Shown: piece by piece, positions 17,945 through 25,534 of the stretch | Layout: each line of letters opens with the position of its first letter | How positions within the stretch are numbered: position 1 is the first letter of the stretch | Assembly: GCA_902506565.1 (NCBI GenBank) | Contig: LR732703.1 | Location: 2,156,125 to 2,220,124, forward strand | From: Burkholderiales bacterium 8X | Lineage (GTDB): Bacteria > Pseudomonadota > Gammaproteobacteria > Burkholderiales > Burkholderiaceae_C | Length of the DNA: 64,000 nucleotides | Reading direction: 5' to 3' | Notes under the pieces: generated by a model | What the model saw: the letters and a program-made list of their open reading frames with translations, nothing else | What the model was told of the DNA's origin: nothing | Databases searched by the model: none | Position numbers and translations under genes: made by a program

Positions 17945-19834
17945 ATGACAGAGATATCGACGCCGCGCTATCGGCGGATCGCGCTGGGCTCGCGCGAGGT
18001 CGTGGCCGACCATCTTGCGGACGGCAGCATCCTGGTGCGCGCCACCGAGCCGTTGGCGCCGTATCCACGCCTTCTTACCGAGCGGCTCGCCGAAGTGGCG
18101 CGCGACTTCCCCGACCGGGTCTTCCTCGCGGTGCGCGACGACGCTGCGCCGGGGCGTTGGCGAGAGCTGCGCTATGCCGACGCCTGGGAACGCGTGCAGC
18201 GCATCGGCCAGGCCCTGCTGGACAGAGGCCTTTCGCAGCAAAGACCGGTCGCGATCCTGTCCGGAAGCGGCATCGAGCACGCTTTGCTGGCTTTGGGCGC
18301 CATGCATGTCGGCATCCCTTCCTGCGCGGTGACGCCGGCCTATTCGCTGCTGTCCACCGATCATGTGAAGCTGGCCCACGTGATCGGGCTCTTGAAGCCG
18401 GGCCTGGTGTTCGTCGACGACGGCACGGCCTTCGGAAACGCGATCGAAAGCACCGTCGGCCCGGACGTCGAAATCGTGCATTCGACCCAGCCCGCCGCGT
18501 TGCGATCGAGCACGCCTTTCGCCGAACTGCTCGCGACCGCGACCACTCCGGCGGTCGAGGCGGCGAGCCGCGCCGTGGAGCCGGATTCGGTTGCCAAGGT
18601 GCTGTTCACCTCGGGCTCCACCGGGCTGCCGAAAGGCGTCGTCAACACGCAGCGCATGGTGGCCTGCAACCAGCAGATGTTCGTGCAGTCCTTCCCGTGC
18701 CTGGCGGAGGAGCCGCCGGTCATCCTGAGCTGGCTGCCCTGGCATCACGTCTCGGGCGGCAACCAGATGCTCGGCCTCACGATCCACTGTGCCGGCTCGT
18801 TCTACGTGGACGATGGCAAGCCCTTGCCGGCCGAGGTCGAGAAGACCGTCGCCAACCTCCATCAGATCGCGCCGACCGTCTACTTCAGCGTGCCGCGCGG
18901 CTTCGCGGCGCTGATCCCGTTCCTGCGGGCTGACGAGGCCTTGCGGCGCAAGTTCTTCTCGCGGCTCTCGCTGCTCTACTACTCCGGCTCGGCGCTGGGT
19001 GCCTCGCTGGTGCGCGACCTGGACGAGTTGGCGGTGCAGGCCGTCGGCGAGCGCATCCCGATGATGTCCGGCTACGGCGCCACCGAAACCGCACCCGCCG
19101 CGGTCGCGGCCAACTGGATCACCGAGCGGACCGGCCTTGCGGGCCTGCCGATGCCGGGCTGCGAACTGAAGCTGGCGCCGCTCGGATCGGGCAAGTACGA
19201 AGCCCGGCTGCGCGGCCCGAACGTGACGCCCGGCTACTGGGCGCAGCCGGAGCTGAGCGCGCGCCTTTTCGACGACGAGGGCTTCGCCTGCATGGGAGAC
19301 GCGCTCTCGTTCGTGGTGCCGGGTGACGTTGCGCAGGGCTTCGCCTTCGATGGCCGGATCGCGGAAGACTTCAAGCTGACCACCGGCACCTGGGTCGGCG
19401 CCGGCACGCTTCGCGCCAGGCTGATCGAGGAGGGCGACGGCCTGTTGCTGGACGCGGTGATCGCCGGCGAAGGCCATGACGAGGTCGGCGCCTTCCTGGT
19501 GGCCGACCGGGCGGTCGCTGCGGCTTGTTGCGGCCTGGCGAGCGACGGCCCGTGGCCCGAGGTGCTGGCCCACCCGCGTCTGCGCGCGCGGGTGCAGCAG
19601 GTGCTCGACCGGCTGGCCGCGCGCGGCACCGGCAGCTCGACCTTCGTCGCGCGCGCGCTGGTGCTGGAAGACGGCCCGAGCGCGGCTGCCGGCGAGCTGA
19701 CCGACAAGGGCTCGATCAACCAGCGGGCCTTTCTCTCGAATCGAAACGAGCTGGTGGCGCGGCTCTATACCGAGCCATCCGCGCCGGAGGTGTATCGGGC
19801 GCGGACGGCTGCCAGCCTTCAGAGCACCGTGTAA
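17945..19834 (+). CDS. AMP-forming aryl-CoA ligase, feruloyl-CoA-synthetase-like
   Basis: Forms a CoA thioester from a carboxylic acid, ATP and CoA. The 629-residue length and the N-terminal PYPRLLTERLAEVARDFPDR segment match feruloyl-CoA synthetases. The AMP loop LFTSGSTGLPKGVVNTQRM lies near 220, SWLPWHHVSGGNQM near 260, and MSGYGATETAP near 373. Its last 16 bp overlap the convergent DUF3237 gene. It is driven by regulon box 3. Ferulate or another phenylpropanoid is a plausible substrate by family resemblance, but not proven. Confidence 0.87.
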   Translation: MTEISTPRYRRIALGSREVVADHLADGSILVRATEPLAPYPRLLTERLAEVARDFPDRVFLAVRDDAAPGRWRELRYADAWERVQRIGQALLDRGLSQQRPVAILSGSGIEHALLALGAMHVGIPSCAVTPAYSLLSTDHVKLAHVIGLLKPGLVFVDDGTAFGNAIESTVGPDVEIVHSTQPAALRSSTPFAELLATATTPAVEAASRAVEPDSVAKVLFTSGSTGLPKGVVNTQRMVACNQQMFVQSFPCLAEEPPVILSWLPWHHVSGGNQMLGLTIHCAGSFYVDDGKPLPAEVEKTVANLHQIAPTVYFSVPRGFAALIPFLRADEALRRKFFSRLSLLYYSGSALGASLVRDLDELAVQAVGERIPMMSGYGATETAPAAVAANWITERTGLAGLPMPGCELKLAPLGSGKYEARLRGPNVTPGYWAQPELSARLFDDEGFACMGDALSFVVPGDVAQGFAFDGRIAEDFKLTTGTWVGAGTLRARLIEEGDGLLLDAVIAGEGHDEVGAFLVADRAVAAACCGLASDGPWPEVLAHPRLRARVQQVLDRLAARGTGSSTFVARALVLEDGPSAAAGELTDKGSINQRAFLSNRNELVARLYTEPSAPEVYRARTAASLQSTV

Positions 19835-20307
19835 TACCGGATCACGTTGCCGGTCTCGAGCCGCGCGCCCACGCCGATGAAGAGGTGCCGGGTCAGCCAG
19901 TCGTGCGGGCCGGGCGGCGTCTCGAAGGTTGGCGAGCACCGAAAGTAGTAGCTCTTGGGGTCGATGCTCATGCCGGGCGGCAGCTTGTAGAGCTGCTCCA
20001 TCACCTCGGGCGGCCCGTGCCGGAAGCCGCGGTTCTGGATGTAGATCAGCGTGCCGTCGTCTTCCTGCATGAAGTAGCGGGCGTCGAAGCAGAACACGCC
20101 GTCCGTGCGCACGTGCGGGAACTCGCCGCCGTGGTTCAAGACGCGGCCCTTGAGCTTCGGCCCTTCGAACGTGCCGTCCACGACAGGTACCGAAAGGCGC
20201 GCACCGCCGACCGGCGGGTTCTCCATGCGAAGGCGCGGGGCGAGGCTGAGCCGGGTCTCGAACGCGAATTCGAGGGCGGGGAACAAGGGGTCGTTGGAAG
20301 AAGACAT
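19819..20307 (-). CDS. DUF3237 (UPF0311) family protein, copy 1
   Basis: Protein of unknown function, 162 residues, a single beta-rich DUF3237 domain. Family features seen are GPKLKGRVLNHGGEFPHVRTDG, ARYFMQEDDGTLIYIQNRG and YYFRCSPTFETPPGPHDWL. Such genes recur beside Bug proteins and CoA-linked aromatic degradation genes. A second copy is at 22425-22910. The ATG at 20307 has no ribosome site, and box 4 predicts a transcript start one base upstream. Confidence 0.88.
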   Translation of the reverse strand: MSSSNDPLFPALEFAFETRLSLAPRLRMENPPVGGARLSVPVVDGTFEGPKLKGRVLNHGGEFPHVRTDGVFCFDARYFMQEDDGTLIYIQNRGFRHGPPEVMEQLYKLPPGMSIDPKSYYFRCSPTFETPPGPHDWLTRHLFIGVGARLETGNVIRYYTVL

Positions 20308-20314
20308 GGCCCGC

Positions 20315-20361
20315 AGGATAGTGACGGCGGCCGGGTGCGCATGTCGTATTCGGCAAGGACA
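20315..20361 (-). promoter_or_regulatory. Regulon box 4 and promoter of DUF3237 copy 1
   Basis: Box TGTCGTATTCGGCAAGGACA at 20342-20361. Minus-strand -10-like TATCCT occupies 20320-20315, 31.5 bp from the box centre. Predicted +1 at 20308 leaves a one-base leader. Confidence 0.68.
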
Positions 20362-20462
20362 GCGGCGAGGGCAGCCGGCAAGATGCGCCGGCAGGGGAAC
20401 CCGGCAGAGAAGCCGGCAAGAGCGCCGGCAATCGCCGTCCGGCGCTGCCGACTGCATCGCCC

Positions 20463-20509
20463 TGTCGTCTTTTCGAAGGACAGCCTGGCGCGCGGCTGAT
20501 GGCTATCGT
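20463..20509 (+). promoter_or_regulatory. Regulon box 5 and promoter of the second Bug gene
   Basis: Box TGTCGTCTTTTCGAAGGACA at 20463-20482 and -10-like TATCGT at 20504-20509, 31.5 bp from the box centre. Predicted +1 near 20516 gives a 23-base leader containing GGAG at 20526-20529. Confidence 0.68.
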
Positions 20510-20538
20510 GCGGATGCCCACCACCGGAGACAAGCACC

Positions 20539-21522
20539 TTGCGCTTTTCACGTCGAACCCTGCTCGTGATGACGCTTGCGAGCGCCGCTGCCCCGCACGT
20601 GCCTGCACAGAAGCTGCCGGCGGCGAAGCCGGTCCGGATCGTGGTGCCCTACGCTCCGGGCGGCACCACCGACATCCTGGGCCGGCAGGTCGCCGCCCGG
20701 CTTGCCGAGATGCTGGGCCAACCGGTGCTGATCGAGAACAAGCCGGGTGGCGGCGGGACGATCGGCGGTGCGTATGTCGCTGCCGCGCCGGCCGACGGCC
20801 TCACGCTGCTGCTCGGCGGGCTGGAGCTGGCGACGGCACCCAGCCTGGTGGGGCAGAAGGCCTTCGTCCCGACGCGCGACCTGGCGGCGGTGGCGCCGCT
20901 CTCGATCGGTCCGCTGGTGCTGGTCGTGAATTCGCAGAAGACCTCCGTGGCTTCGCTGCGCGAGCTGGTGGCGCTCGCAAAGTCGCAACCGGGCGGGCTC
21001 ACCTTCGCCTCGGCCGGCAACGGCAACGTGACCCATCTGTTCGGTGAAATCTTCAAGCGGGCGGCCGGCGTCGACTTGCGCCACGTGCCCTATCGCGGCG
21101 CCGCGCCGGCGTTGACCGACCTGCAGGGCGGGCAAGTGACGATGATGATGGCGGGCACCGCCAGCGTGCGGCAATTGGTCGCGGCCGGAACGCTCCGCGC
21201 GCTGGCCGTCACCGGCAAGGATGCGGCGGGGGCCGGCTTCCCGGGCGTGCCGACCTTCGCAGAGGCTGGCCTCGCGATGCCGGATACCGACTTCGGCGCC
21301 TGGACCGCGCTGTTCGCGCCGCAGGGCACGCCCAAGGAAGCGATCGCTCAACTCAATCAGGCGGTGAATGCAGCCTTGGCCCAACCGGAGACCCGGACGA
21401 GCTTCGCCAACCTCGGCCTGGCGGTCGAAGCCGGTACGGCGGAGTCGCTGCAGGCAAACCTGGCATCGCAAACGCAGGTCTGGTCGCAACTGATCGCGCA
21501 GGCCTCCATCAAGGCGGATTGA
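20539..21522 (+). CDS. Bug-family periplasmic binding protein, second copy
   Basis: Periplasmic carboxylate receptor of 327 residues, with a signal peptide MRFSRRTLLVMTLASAAAP. Family motifs are KPVRIVVPYAPGGTTDILG, VLIENKPGGGGTIGGAYVA and DLRHVPYRGAAPALTDLQGG. The start is a TTG with GGAGACAAG nine bases upstream, the same leader pattern as the other two Bug genes. It is more diverged from the other two Bug proteins than they are from each other. An enoyl-CoA hydratase follows after six bases, so the two form an operon. Confidence 0.9.
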   Translation: MRFSRRTLLVMTLASAAAPHVPAQKLPAAKPVRIVVPYAPGGTTDILGRQVAARLAEMLGQPVLIENKPGGGGTIGGAYVAAAPADGLTLLLGGLELATAPSLVGQKAFVPTRDLAAVAPLSIGPLVLVVNSQKTSVASLRELVALAKSQPGGLTFASAGNGNVTHLFGEIFKRAAGVDLRHVPYRGAAPALTDLQGGQVTMMMAGTASVRQLVAAGTLRALAVTGKDAAGAGFPGVPTFAEAGLAMPDTDFGAWTALFAPQGTPKEAIAQLNQAVNAALAQPETRTSFANLGLAVEAGTAESLQANLASQTQVWSQLIAQASIKAD

Positions 21523-21528
21523 AAACAC

Positions 21529-22329
21529 ATGGGAACCGGAACCGTCCATCTCGACCTGCAAGACGCGGTCGCGACCCTCACGCTCGATTCGCCGCCGATG
21601 AACCCGATGGACCGCGGCATGGTGTCGCGGCTCGAAGAGCGTTTGTCCGAATGCCGGCTGAATCCCAAGGTTCGTAGCCTGGTGCTGCGCGGTGCCGGCA
21701 GCCGCGCCTTCAGCGCCGGGTCGGACCTGGCCGAGTTGCGCGCCTTGATCGCTTCCGGCCGCGAGGCCCTGGCAGCCAAGTTCGCTCAGGACGAAGGCGT
21801 CTTCGGCGCGCTCGCGCACTTTCCGAAACCGACGGTCGCCGCCATCGAAGGTGCGGCGATCGGCGGCGGGCTCGAACTCGCGGTTTGCTGCGACTTGGTG
21901 GTCGCGGCGCGCTCGGCCAAGCTCGGGCTGCCGGAGGTCCGCCTCGGCGTCTTCCCCGGCAGCGGCGGCACCGTGCGGGTCACTCGCCGCATCGGCGCTG
22001 CCCGGGCGCGCCGGATGATGCTGCTCGGCGATTCGATCGCTGCCGACACGGCGCTGGCCTGGGGCCTGGTGGACGAGATTTGCGACGACGGCCAAGCCGT
22101 GTCCGAAGCGCTCGGCCTGGCCGGGCGGCTTGCGACGGGACCTGCGTTGGCGCAGCAAGGCTGCAAGGCGGCGCTCGATGCGGCGATGGACATGGCGGAA
22201 GCCGATGCCCTGGCGGTCGCCAACGAGTGGGCGGTTGAACTCGGCTTCTCGCAAGACCTTGCCGAAGGGCTTCGAGCCTTCGACGAAAAGCGCAAGCCGG
22301 TCTTCGGCGCGGATTCGATCCGCCTCTAG
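21529..22329 (+). CDS. Enoyl-CoA hydratase/isomerase (crotonase family)
   Basis: Acts on an enoyl-CoA or related thioester. The 266-residue protein has RAFSAGSDLAELR and EGAAIGGGLELAVCCDLVVA as the two oxyanion-hole segments, then LPEVRLGVFPGSGGT with the usual acidic residue. It is co-transcribed with the Bug gene six bases upstream, so it shares box 5. With the feruloyl-CoA-synthetase-like ligase it could hydrate or cleave a phenylpropenoyl-CoA, although no feruloyl-CoA lyase signature is certain. Confidence 0.88.
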   Translation: MGTGTVHLDLQDAVATLTLDSPPMNPMDRGMVSRLEERLSECRLNPKVRSLVLRGAGSRAFSAGSDLAELRALIASGREALAAKFAQDEGVFGALAHFPKPTVAAIEGAAIGGGLELAVCCDLVVAARSAKLGLPEVRLGVFPGSGGTVRVTRRIGAARARRMMLLGDSIAADTALAWGLVDEICDDGQAVSEALGLAGRLATGPALAQQGCKAALDAAMDMAEADALAVANEWAVELGFSQDLAEGLRAFDEKRKPVFGADSIRL

Positions 22330-22424
22330 GTCGCTTCTAGATCGCCTGTGGACCGCCGATAGACCGCCGGTAGGCGAACTGTCGCGCAGCCCGGCAAGCC
22401 GAGGCTTGCAGGCTACGCGTCAGC

Positions 22425-22910
22425 TCACTCGACCCGCCAGAAGCGAAACACCGAATGGTCGGCCTGGCGGTTCGCGTTGCCGATGAAGACGCTGCGGTTC
22501 ATCCAGTCGTACTTGCCTTCGGGCGCCTCGAAGCTCGGCGAGAGCCGCATGTAGTACTCGCCCGGGTCGACCGGATCGAGCCGCTCCATCCGTGCCGTGA
22601 CATCCGGCGATGCATATCGGAAGCCGCGGTTCTTGATCATGATCAGCGTGCCGTCGTCGGCCTGAAGCATGTACTGCGCGGTGAACTCGACCGCACCGTT
22701 CGGCCAGTAGGCCGGCCAGTCGCCGCCGGTGTTGGCGACCACCGTGCCATTGAGCATCGGGCCGGCGATGTCGCCGCCGACCGCGTCCGTGAAGCCGCGG
22801 GTGAAGCCGCTCGGGAGCCTGCCGATCTTGGTGCGCTTGCCGAAGCGCACTCGCATCGCGAAGGCGAAACGGAGTGCGGGCGGGTCTTGGGGTTCGGGTT
22901 GGAAGGTCAA
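22425..22910 (-). CDS. DUF3237 (UPF0311) family protein, copy 2
   Basis: Unknown function, 161 residues, same domain as copy 1: GPMLNGTVVANTGGDWPAYW, QYMLQADDGTLIMIKNRGFR and YYMRLSPSFEAPEGKYDWM. The TTG start at 22910 has only a weak GAAAGA before it and is the least certain start here; no in-frame ATG lies upstream. It is divergent from the third Bug gene, repeating the arrangement at 20307/20539. Confidence 0.85.
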   Translation of the reverse strand: MTFQPEPQDPPALRFAFAMRVRFGKRTKIGRLPSGFTRGFTDAVGGDIAGPMLNGTVVANTGGDWPAYWPNGAVEFTAQYMLQADDGTLIMIKNRGFRYASPDVTARMERLDPVDPGEYYMRLSPSFEAPEGKYDWMNRSVFIGNANRQADHSVFRFWRVE

Positions 22911-22942
22911 GTCTTTCTTTCGTGTGCCTCTAGGGTCCCGCC

Positions 22943-22988
22943 AGCATAGGCATCCGGTGGCGGCCCGCTGTCATGCGCAAGCAGGACA
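22943..22988 (-). promoter_or_regulatory. Regulon box 6 and promoter of DUF3237 copy 2
   Basis: Box TGTCATGCGCAAGCAGGACA at 22969-22988 has one arm with a substitution. Minus-strand -10-like TATGCT at 22948-22943 is 30.5 bp from the centre, one base closer than at the other sites. Predicted leader is 26 bases. Confidence 0.58.
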
Positions 22989-23012
22989 CGCGAGATCGAG
23001 AAGCCCGGCGGA

Positions 23013-23059
23013 TGTCCTGTCCGCGTACGACATGGCCCGGCGAGGGGCCGACCCAGAAT
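23013..23059 (+). promoter_or_regulatory. Regulon box 7 and promoter of the third Bug gene
   Basis: Box TGTCCTGTCCGCGTACGACA at 23013-23032 and -10-like CAGAAT at 23054-23059, 31.5 bp from the centre. Predicted +1 near 23066, with TGGAGAC inside a 20-base leader. Confidence 0.65.
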
Positions 23060-23085
23060 CGCCGCACCGCCACCTGGAGACAACC

Positions 23086-24045
23086 ATGAAACGCATCCTC
23101 GCCTTGCTGATCTGCGCCTGCTCGATCGCCGCCTCGGCGCCGGCGGTTGCGGCGGATCCGTTCCCGAACAAGCCGATCCGCATCTTCGTGGGCTTCGCGC
23201 CGGGCGGCGGGGCGGACGCCATCGCGCGCCTTCTGGCCGACCACCTGTCGCGCACGCTCAAGCAGCCGGTGCTGGTGGAGAACCGGCCGGGCGCCAACAC
23301 CACGCTGGCGCCGGCGGCGGTGGTGGCTGCGCCGCCTGACGGCTACACGCTGCTGCTCGCCCCGGACGCGATCTACGGCGCCGACAAGCTGATGTTCTCG
23401 ACCGTCAAGTACGACGAGACCCACTTCACGCCGATCAACAAGATCGCGAGCACCTATTTCGTGCTGGCCGCGAACAACGACGCCGGCATCAAGCGCTTTT
23501 CGGAACTGGCCGCGCGCAGCAAGCAGCCGGGCAAGCCGCTCTTCATGGCCTCGCCGGGCGGCACCTACCTGCAGGTGATCACCGCCGACCTGAAGCGTGC
23601 CGGCGTGCAGTTCGACGAGGTGCCTTACCGCGGCGGCGCACCGGCCGCCTTGGCGGTGATGGCCGGCGATGCGCAGCTCACGCTGATGGCGCCGGGCGCC
23701 GTGCTGCCGCTGGTGCGCGAGGGCAAGATCACCGCGGTGGGCACCACCAACGACAAGCCCTCGTCGTTGACGCCCGGCATTCCGCCGATCGCCGAAGACG
23801 GACTGCCGGGCTTCAAGATGAACTTCTGGTACGGCCTCGCCGGGCCGGCGGGCTTGCCCGAGGACGTGGTTCGCAAGCTTTTCGACGCGACCACGGCGGC
23901 GTTGGCGGATGCAGCGCTCGTCGAGAAACTCGCCGGACTCGGCTACGAGCCTTCCGGGGCGCGATCGGCAGAGGCCTTCAAGCGGGTCGCGGTGGAAGAA
24001 GGTACGGAGTTGCGTGCTCGCGTGCAGGCGATGATGGCGAAGTAG
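23086..24045 (+). CDS. Bug-family periplasmic binding protein, third copy
   Basis: Periplasmic carboxylate receptor of 319 residues with a signal peptide ending AVAADPF near residue 24. Motifs FPNKPIRIFVGFAPGGGAD, DHLSRTLKQPVLVENRPGAN and TTLAPAAVVAAPPDGYTLL follow almost word for word those of the protein at 13815, so these two probably share a ligand class. The ATG has GGAGACAACC before it. It is the last gene of the box regulon on this side. Confidence 0.91.
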   Translation: MKRILALLICACSIAASAPAVAADPFPNKPIRIFVGFAPGGGADAIARLLADHLSRTLKQPVLVENRPGANTTLAPAAVVAAPPDGYTLLLAPDAIYGADKLMFSTVKYDETHFTPINKIASTYFVLAANNDAGIKRFSELAARSKQPGKPLFMASPGGTYLQVITADLKRAGVQFDEVPYRGGAPAALAVMAGDAQLTLMAPGAVLPLVREGKITAVGTTNDKPSSLTPGIPPIAEDGLPGFKMNFWYGLAGPAGLPEDVVRKLFDATTAALADAALVEKLAGLGYEPSGARSAEAFKRVAVEEGTELRARVQAMMAK

Positions 24046-24073
24046 GGCGGCCGCCTTCGGCTTTGCCGTGTGA

Positions 24074-25120
24074 TCAGCTTTGCTTCGGTGGCATTTCCGG
24101 CAGCGCATCGAAGCGCGGCGCAGACAGCCCCCGCAAACCCCCATGGCCTGCCGCGCCGAAGATGCCGCGCGCCTGGTTGTGCGGATGCCCAACGGCCTCG
24201 GCCAGCGTCAGCACCGGCGCGAAGCACGCGTCCGTGCCTTCGAGCAGGTCGCACCAATGCTGGCGCGACCGCGACAGGAACAGCTCTTGAAAGCGTTGCT
24301 TGAGAGCAGGCCATGCGGCGGTGTCGTACTGCGCGGCCGGGTCGACGTCGTGCAGGCCCAGCCGATCGAGCAAGACCCGATAGAACTGCGGCTCGATCGC
24401 GCCGACCGTGACGAAGCCGCCGTCCACGCAGCGATAGGTGTCGTAGAACGGCGAGTCGTGGAACACGCTCGGCGCCGTGCCCGCGAGCCCGCCGGATGCG
24501 GCGACCCACTGCGCGATGCCGCCCAGCATCGCGACCACGTCGACGATGGCAGCGTCCACCACGCAGCCCCTGCCGGTCAGCCGCGCCTGCAGCAGGCCCG
24601 AGACCATGCCGAAGGCGAGCCCGAGCGCGCCGCCCGCGTCGCCGAGCACGGTCGGTGGCACGATCGGCCGCTGACCGTCAACCGCGGCCAGCGACAGCGC
24701 GCCGCTCAAGGCGACATAGTTGAGATCGTGGCCGGCAGCCTGCGCCAACGGGCCGCTCTGGCCCCAGCCGGTCATGCGTCCGTAGACCAGTCGTGGGTTG
24801 AGCGCCGCGCAGTCGGCCGGGCCGAGGCCGAGCCGTTCCATCACGCCGGGGCGGTTGCCTTCGATCAGCCCATCGCTTTCGGCCACCAGGGCCAGCGCCT
24901 GCTGTTTGTCGGCCGGTTGCTTGAGATCGAGCGTCACGACCCGCTTGCCTTCGCGCAGCGGCGGCGGCGCACCATTGGACAAGCGCTCGGTCACCACGCC
25001 GGCGACGGGCCGCGCGATCACGGTGACTTCGGCGCCCATGTCGGCCAGCATGCGGCCGCACAACGGGCCGGGGCCGATGCCCTCGAACTCGACCACCCGG
25101 ATGGAAGCGAGCGGCTTCAT
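24074..25120 (-). CDS. CaiB/BaiF family CoA transferase, alpha-methylacyl-CoA racemase-like
   Basis: Likely racemises a 2-methylacyl-CoA or transfers CoA. The 348-residue protein opens with IRVVEFEGIGPGPLCGRMLA. It has the racemase His in GHDLNY (His131) and Asp in VLGDAGG (Asp161), and later PFYDTYRCVDGGFVTVGAIE, all as in mycobacterial MCR. It ends about 15 residues before the usual family C-terminus. Its ATG shares one base with the stop of the broken SDR gene, so the operon's translational coupling is kept. Confidence 0.88.
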   Translation of the reverse strand: MKPLASIRVVEFEGIGPGPLCGRMLADMGAEVTVIARPVAGVVTERLSNGAPPPLREGKRVVTLDLKQPADKQQALALVAESDGLIEGNRPGVMERLGLGPADCAALNPRLVYGRMTGWGQSGPLAQAAGHDLNYVALSGALSLAAVDGQRPIVPPTVLGDAGGALGLAFGMVSGLLQARLTGRGCVVDAAIVDVVAMLGGIAQWVAASGGLAGTAPSVFHDSPFYDTYRCVDGGFVTVGAIEPQFYRVLLDRLGLHDVDPAAQYDTAAWPALKQRFQELFLSRSRQHWCDLLEGTDACFAPVLTLAEAVGHPHNQARGIFGAAGHGGLRGLSAPRFDALPEMPPKQS

Positions 25121-25251
25121 CAGCCGACCACCTTGCGTGCAATGACCAGCCGCGCGCCGTCGCCGGCGAGCTTCATCGCGATCGAGCGGCCGATGCCGCG
25201 GCCGGAACCGGTGACCAGGGCGACCTTGCCGCTCAGCTTGGAATGGCTCAT
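25120..25251 (-). pseudogene. SDR oxidoreductase remnant (N-terminal 39 residues plus a short tail)
   Basis: Encodes 43 residues. MSHSKLSGKVALVTGSGRGI is a perfect SDR start with the TGxxxGIG cofactor loop, then GRSIAMKLAGDGARLVIAR, then only KVVG and a stop. SDR enzymes have about 250 residues, so the Asn-Ser-Tyr-Lys catalytic part is missing. The stop overlaps the next gene's ATG as in an intact operon, so an internal in-frame deletion joining the first strand-helix unit to the original last codons is the simplest reading. It has no plausible enzymatic function. Confidence 0.8.
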
Positions 25252-25255
25252 GTGT

Positions 25256-25510
25256 CTATGTCCTCTTGTGAGTTGCCAGGGCCACGATGGCCTCGCCGAG
25301 CAGCTTGGGTTGACCGTATTGATTGGCAGAGCGCAGCGCGACCCGTGCGCAAGCCTCGCCTTCGAAATCCAGCAGCTCGACCACTTCACCGCTGCAGCTC
25401 ATCGCGTTGCCGAGGTGGGTGATGCCGGCGAGAAGCGCGAGCGTGGTGCGGTCGACCGCTGGGAGTGCAAGGGCGGGCAGCCGGTCGCCCACCTGGATGG
25501 AAGTCTGCAT
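25256..25510 (-). pseudogene. MaoC-like enoyl-CoA hydratase with in-frame loss of its catalytic core
   Basis: Encodes 84 residues where the family has about 140. It starts normally (IQVGDRLPALALPAVDRTTL) and ends normally (NQYGQPKLLGEAIVALA). The middle jumps from ALLAG straight to ITHLGN, so the hydratase-2 segment with the catalytic Asp and His (GDHNPIH and AHGML in relatives) is gone, about 55-60 residues. In relatives both borders end in a Phe-Ala-Gly triplet, so recombination between short GCCGGC-type repeats would explain it (inference). It cannot act as a hydratase. Confidence 0.8.
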
Positions 25511-25534
25511 GGTGTTGGTTGTCGCAGTTCTTTT

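Noticed and set aside
22330..22424. Tandem repeat of GACCGCC-like units after the enoyl-CoA hydratase
   Set aside because: There are only three or four imperfect short units without a constant period; low-complexity GC-rich spacer is enough to explain it.
24046..24073. Terminator between the third Bug gene and the CoA transferase gene
   Set aside because: The 28-base gap has a weak GC-rich stem only, with no T-run.
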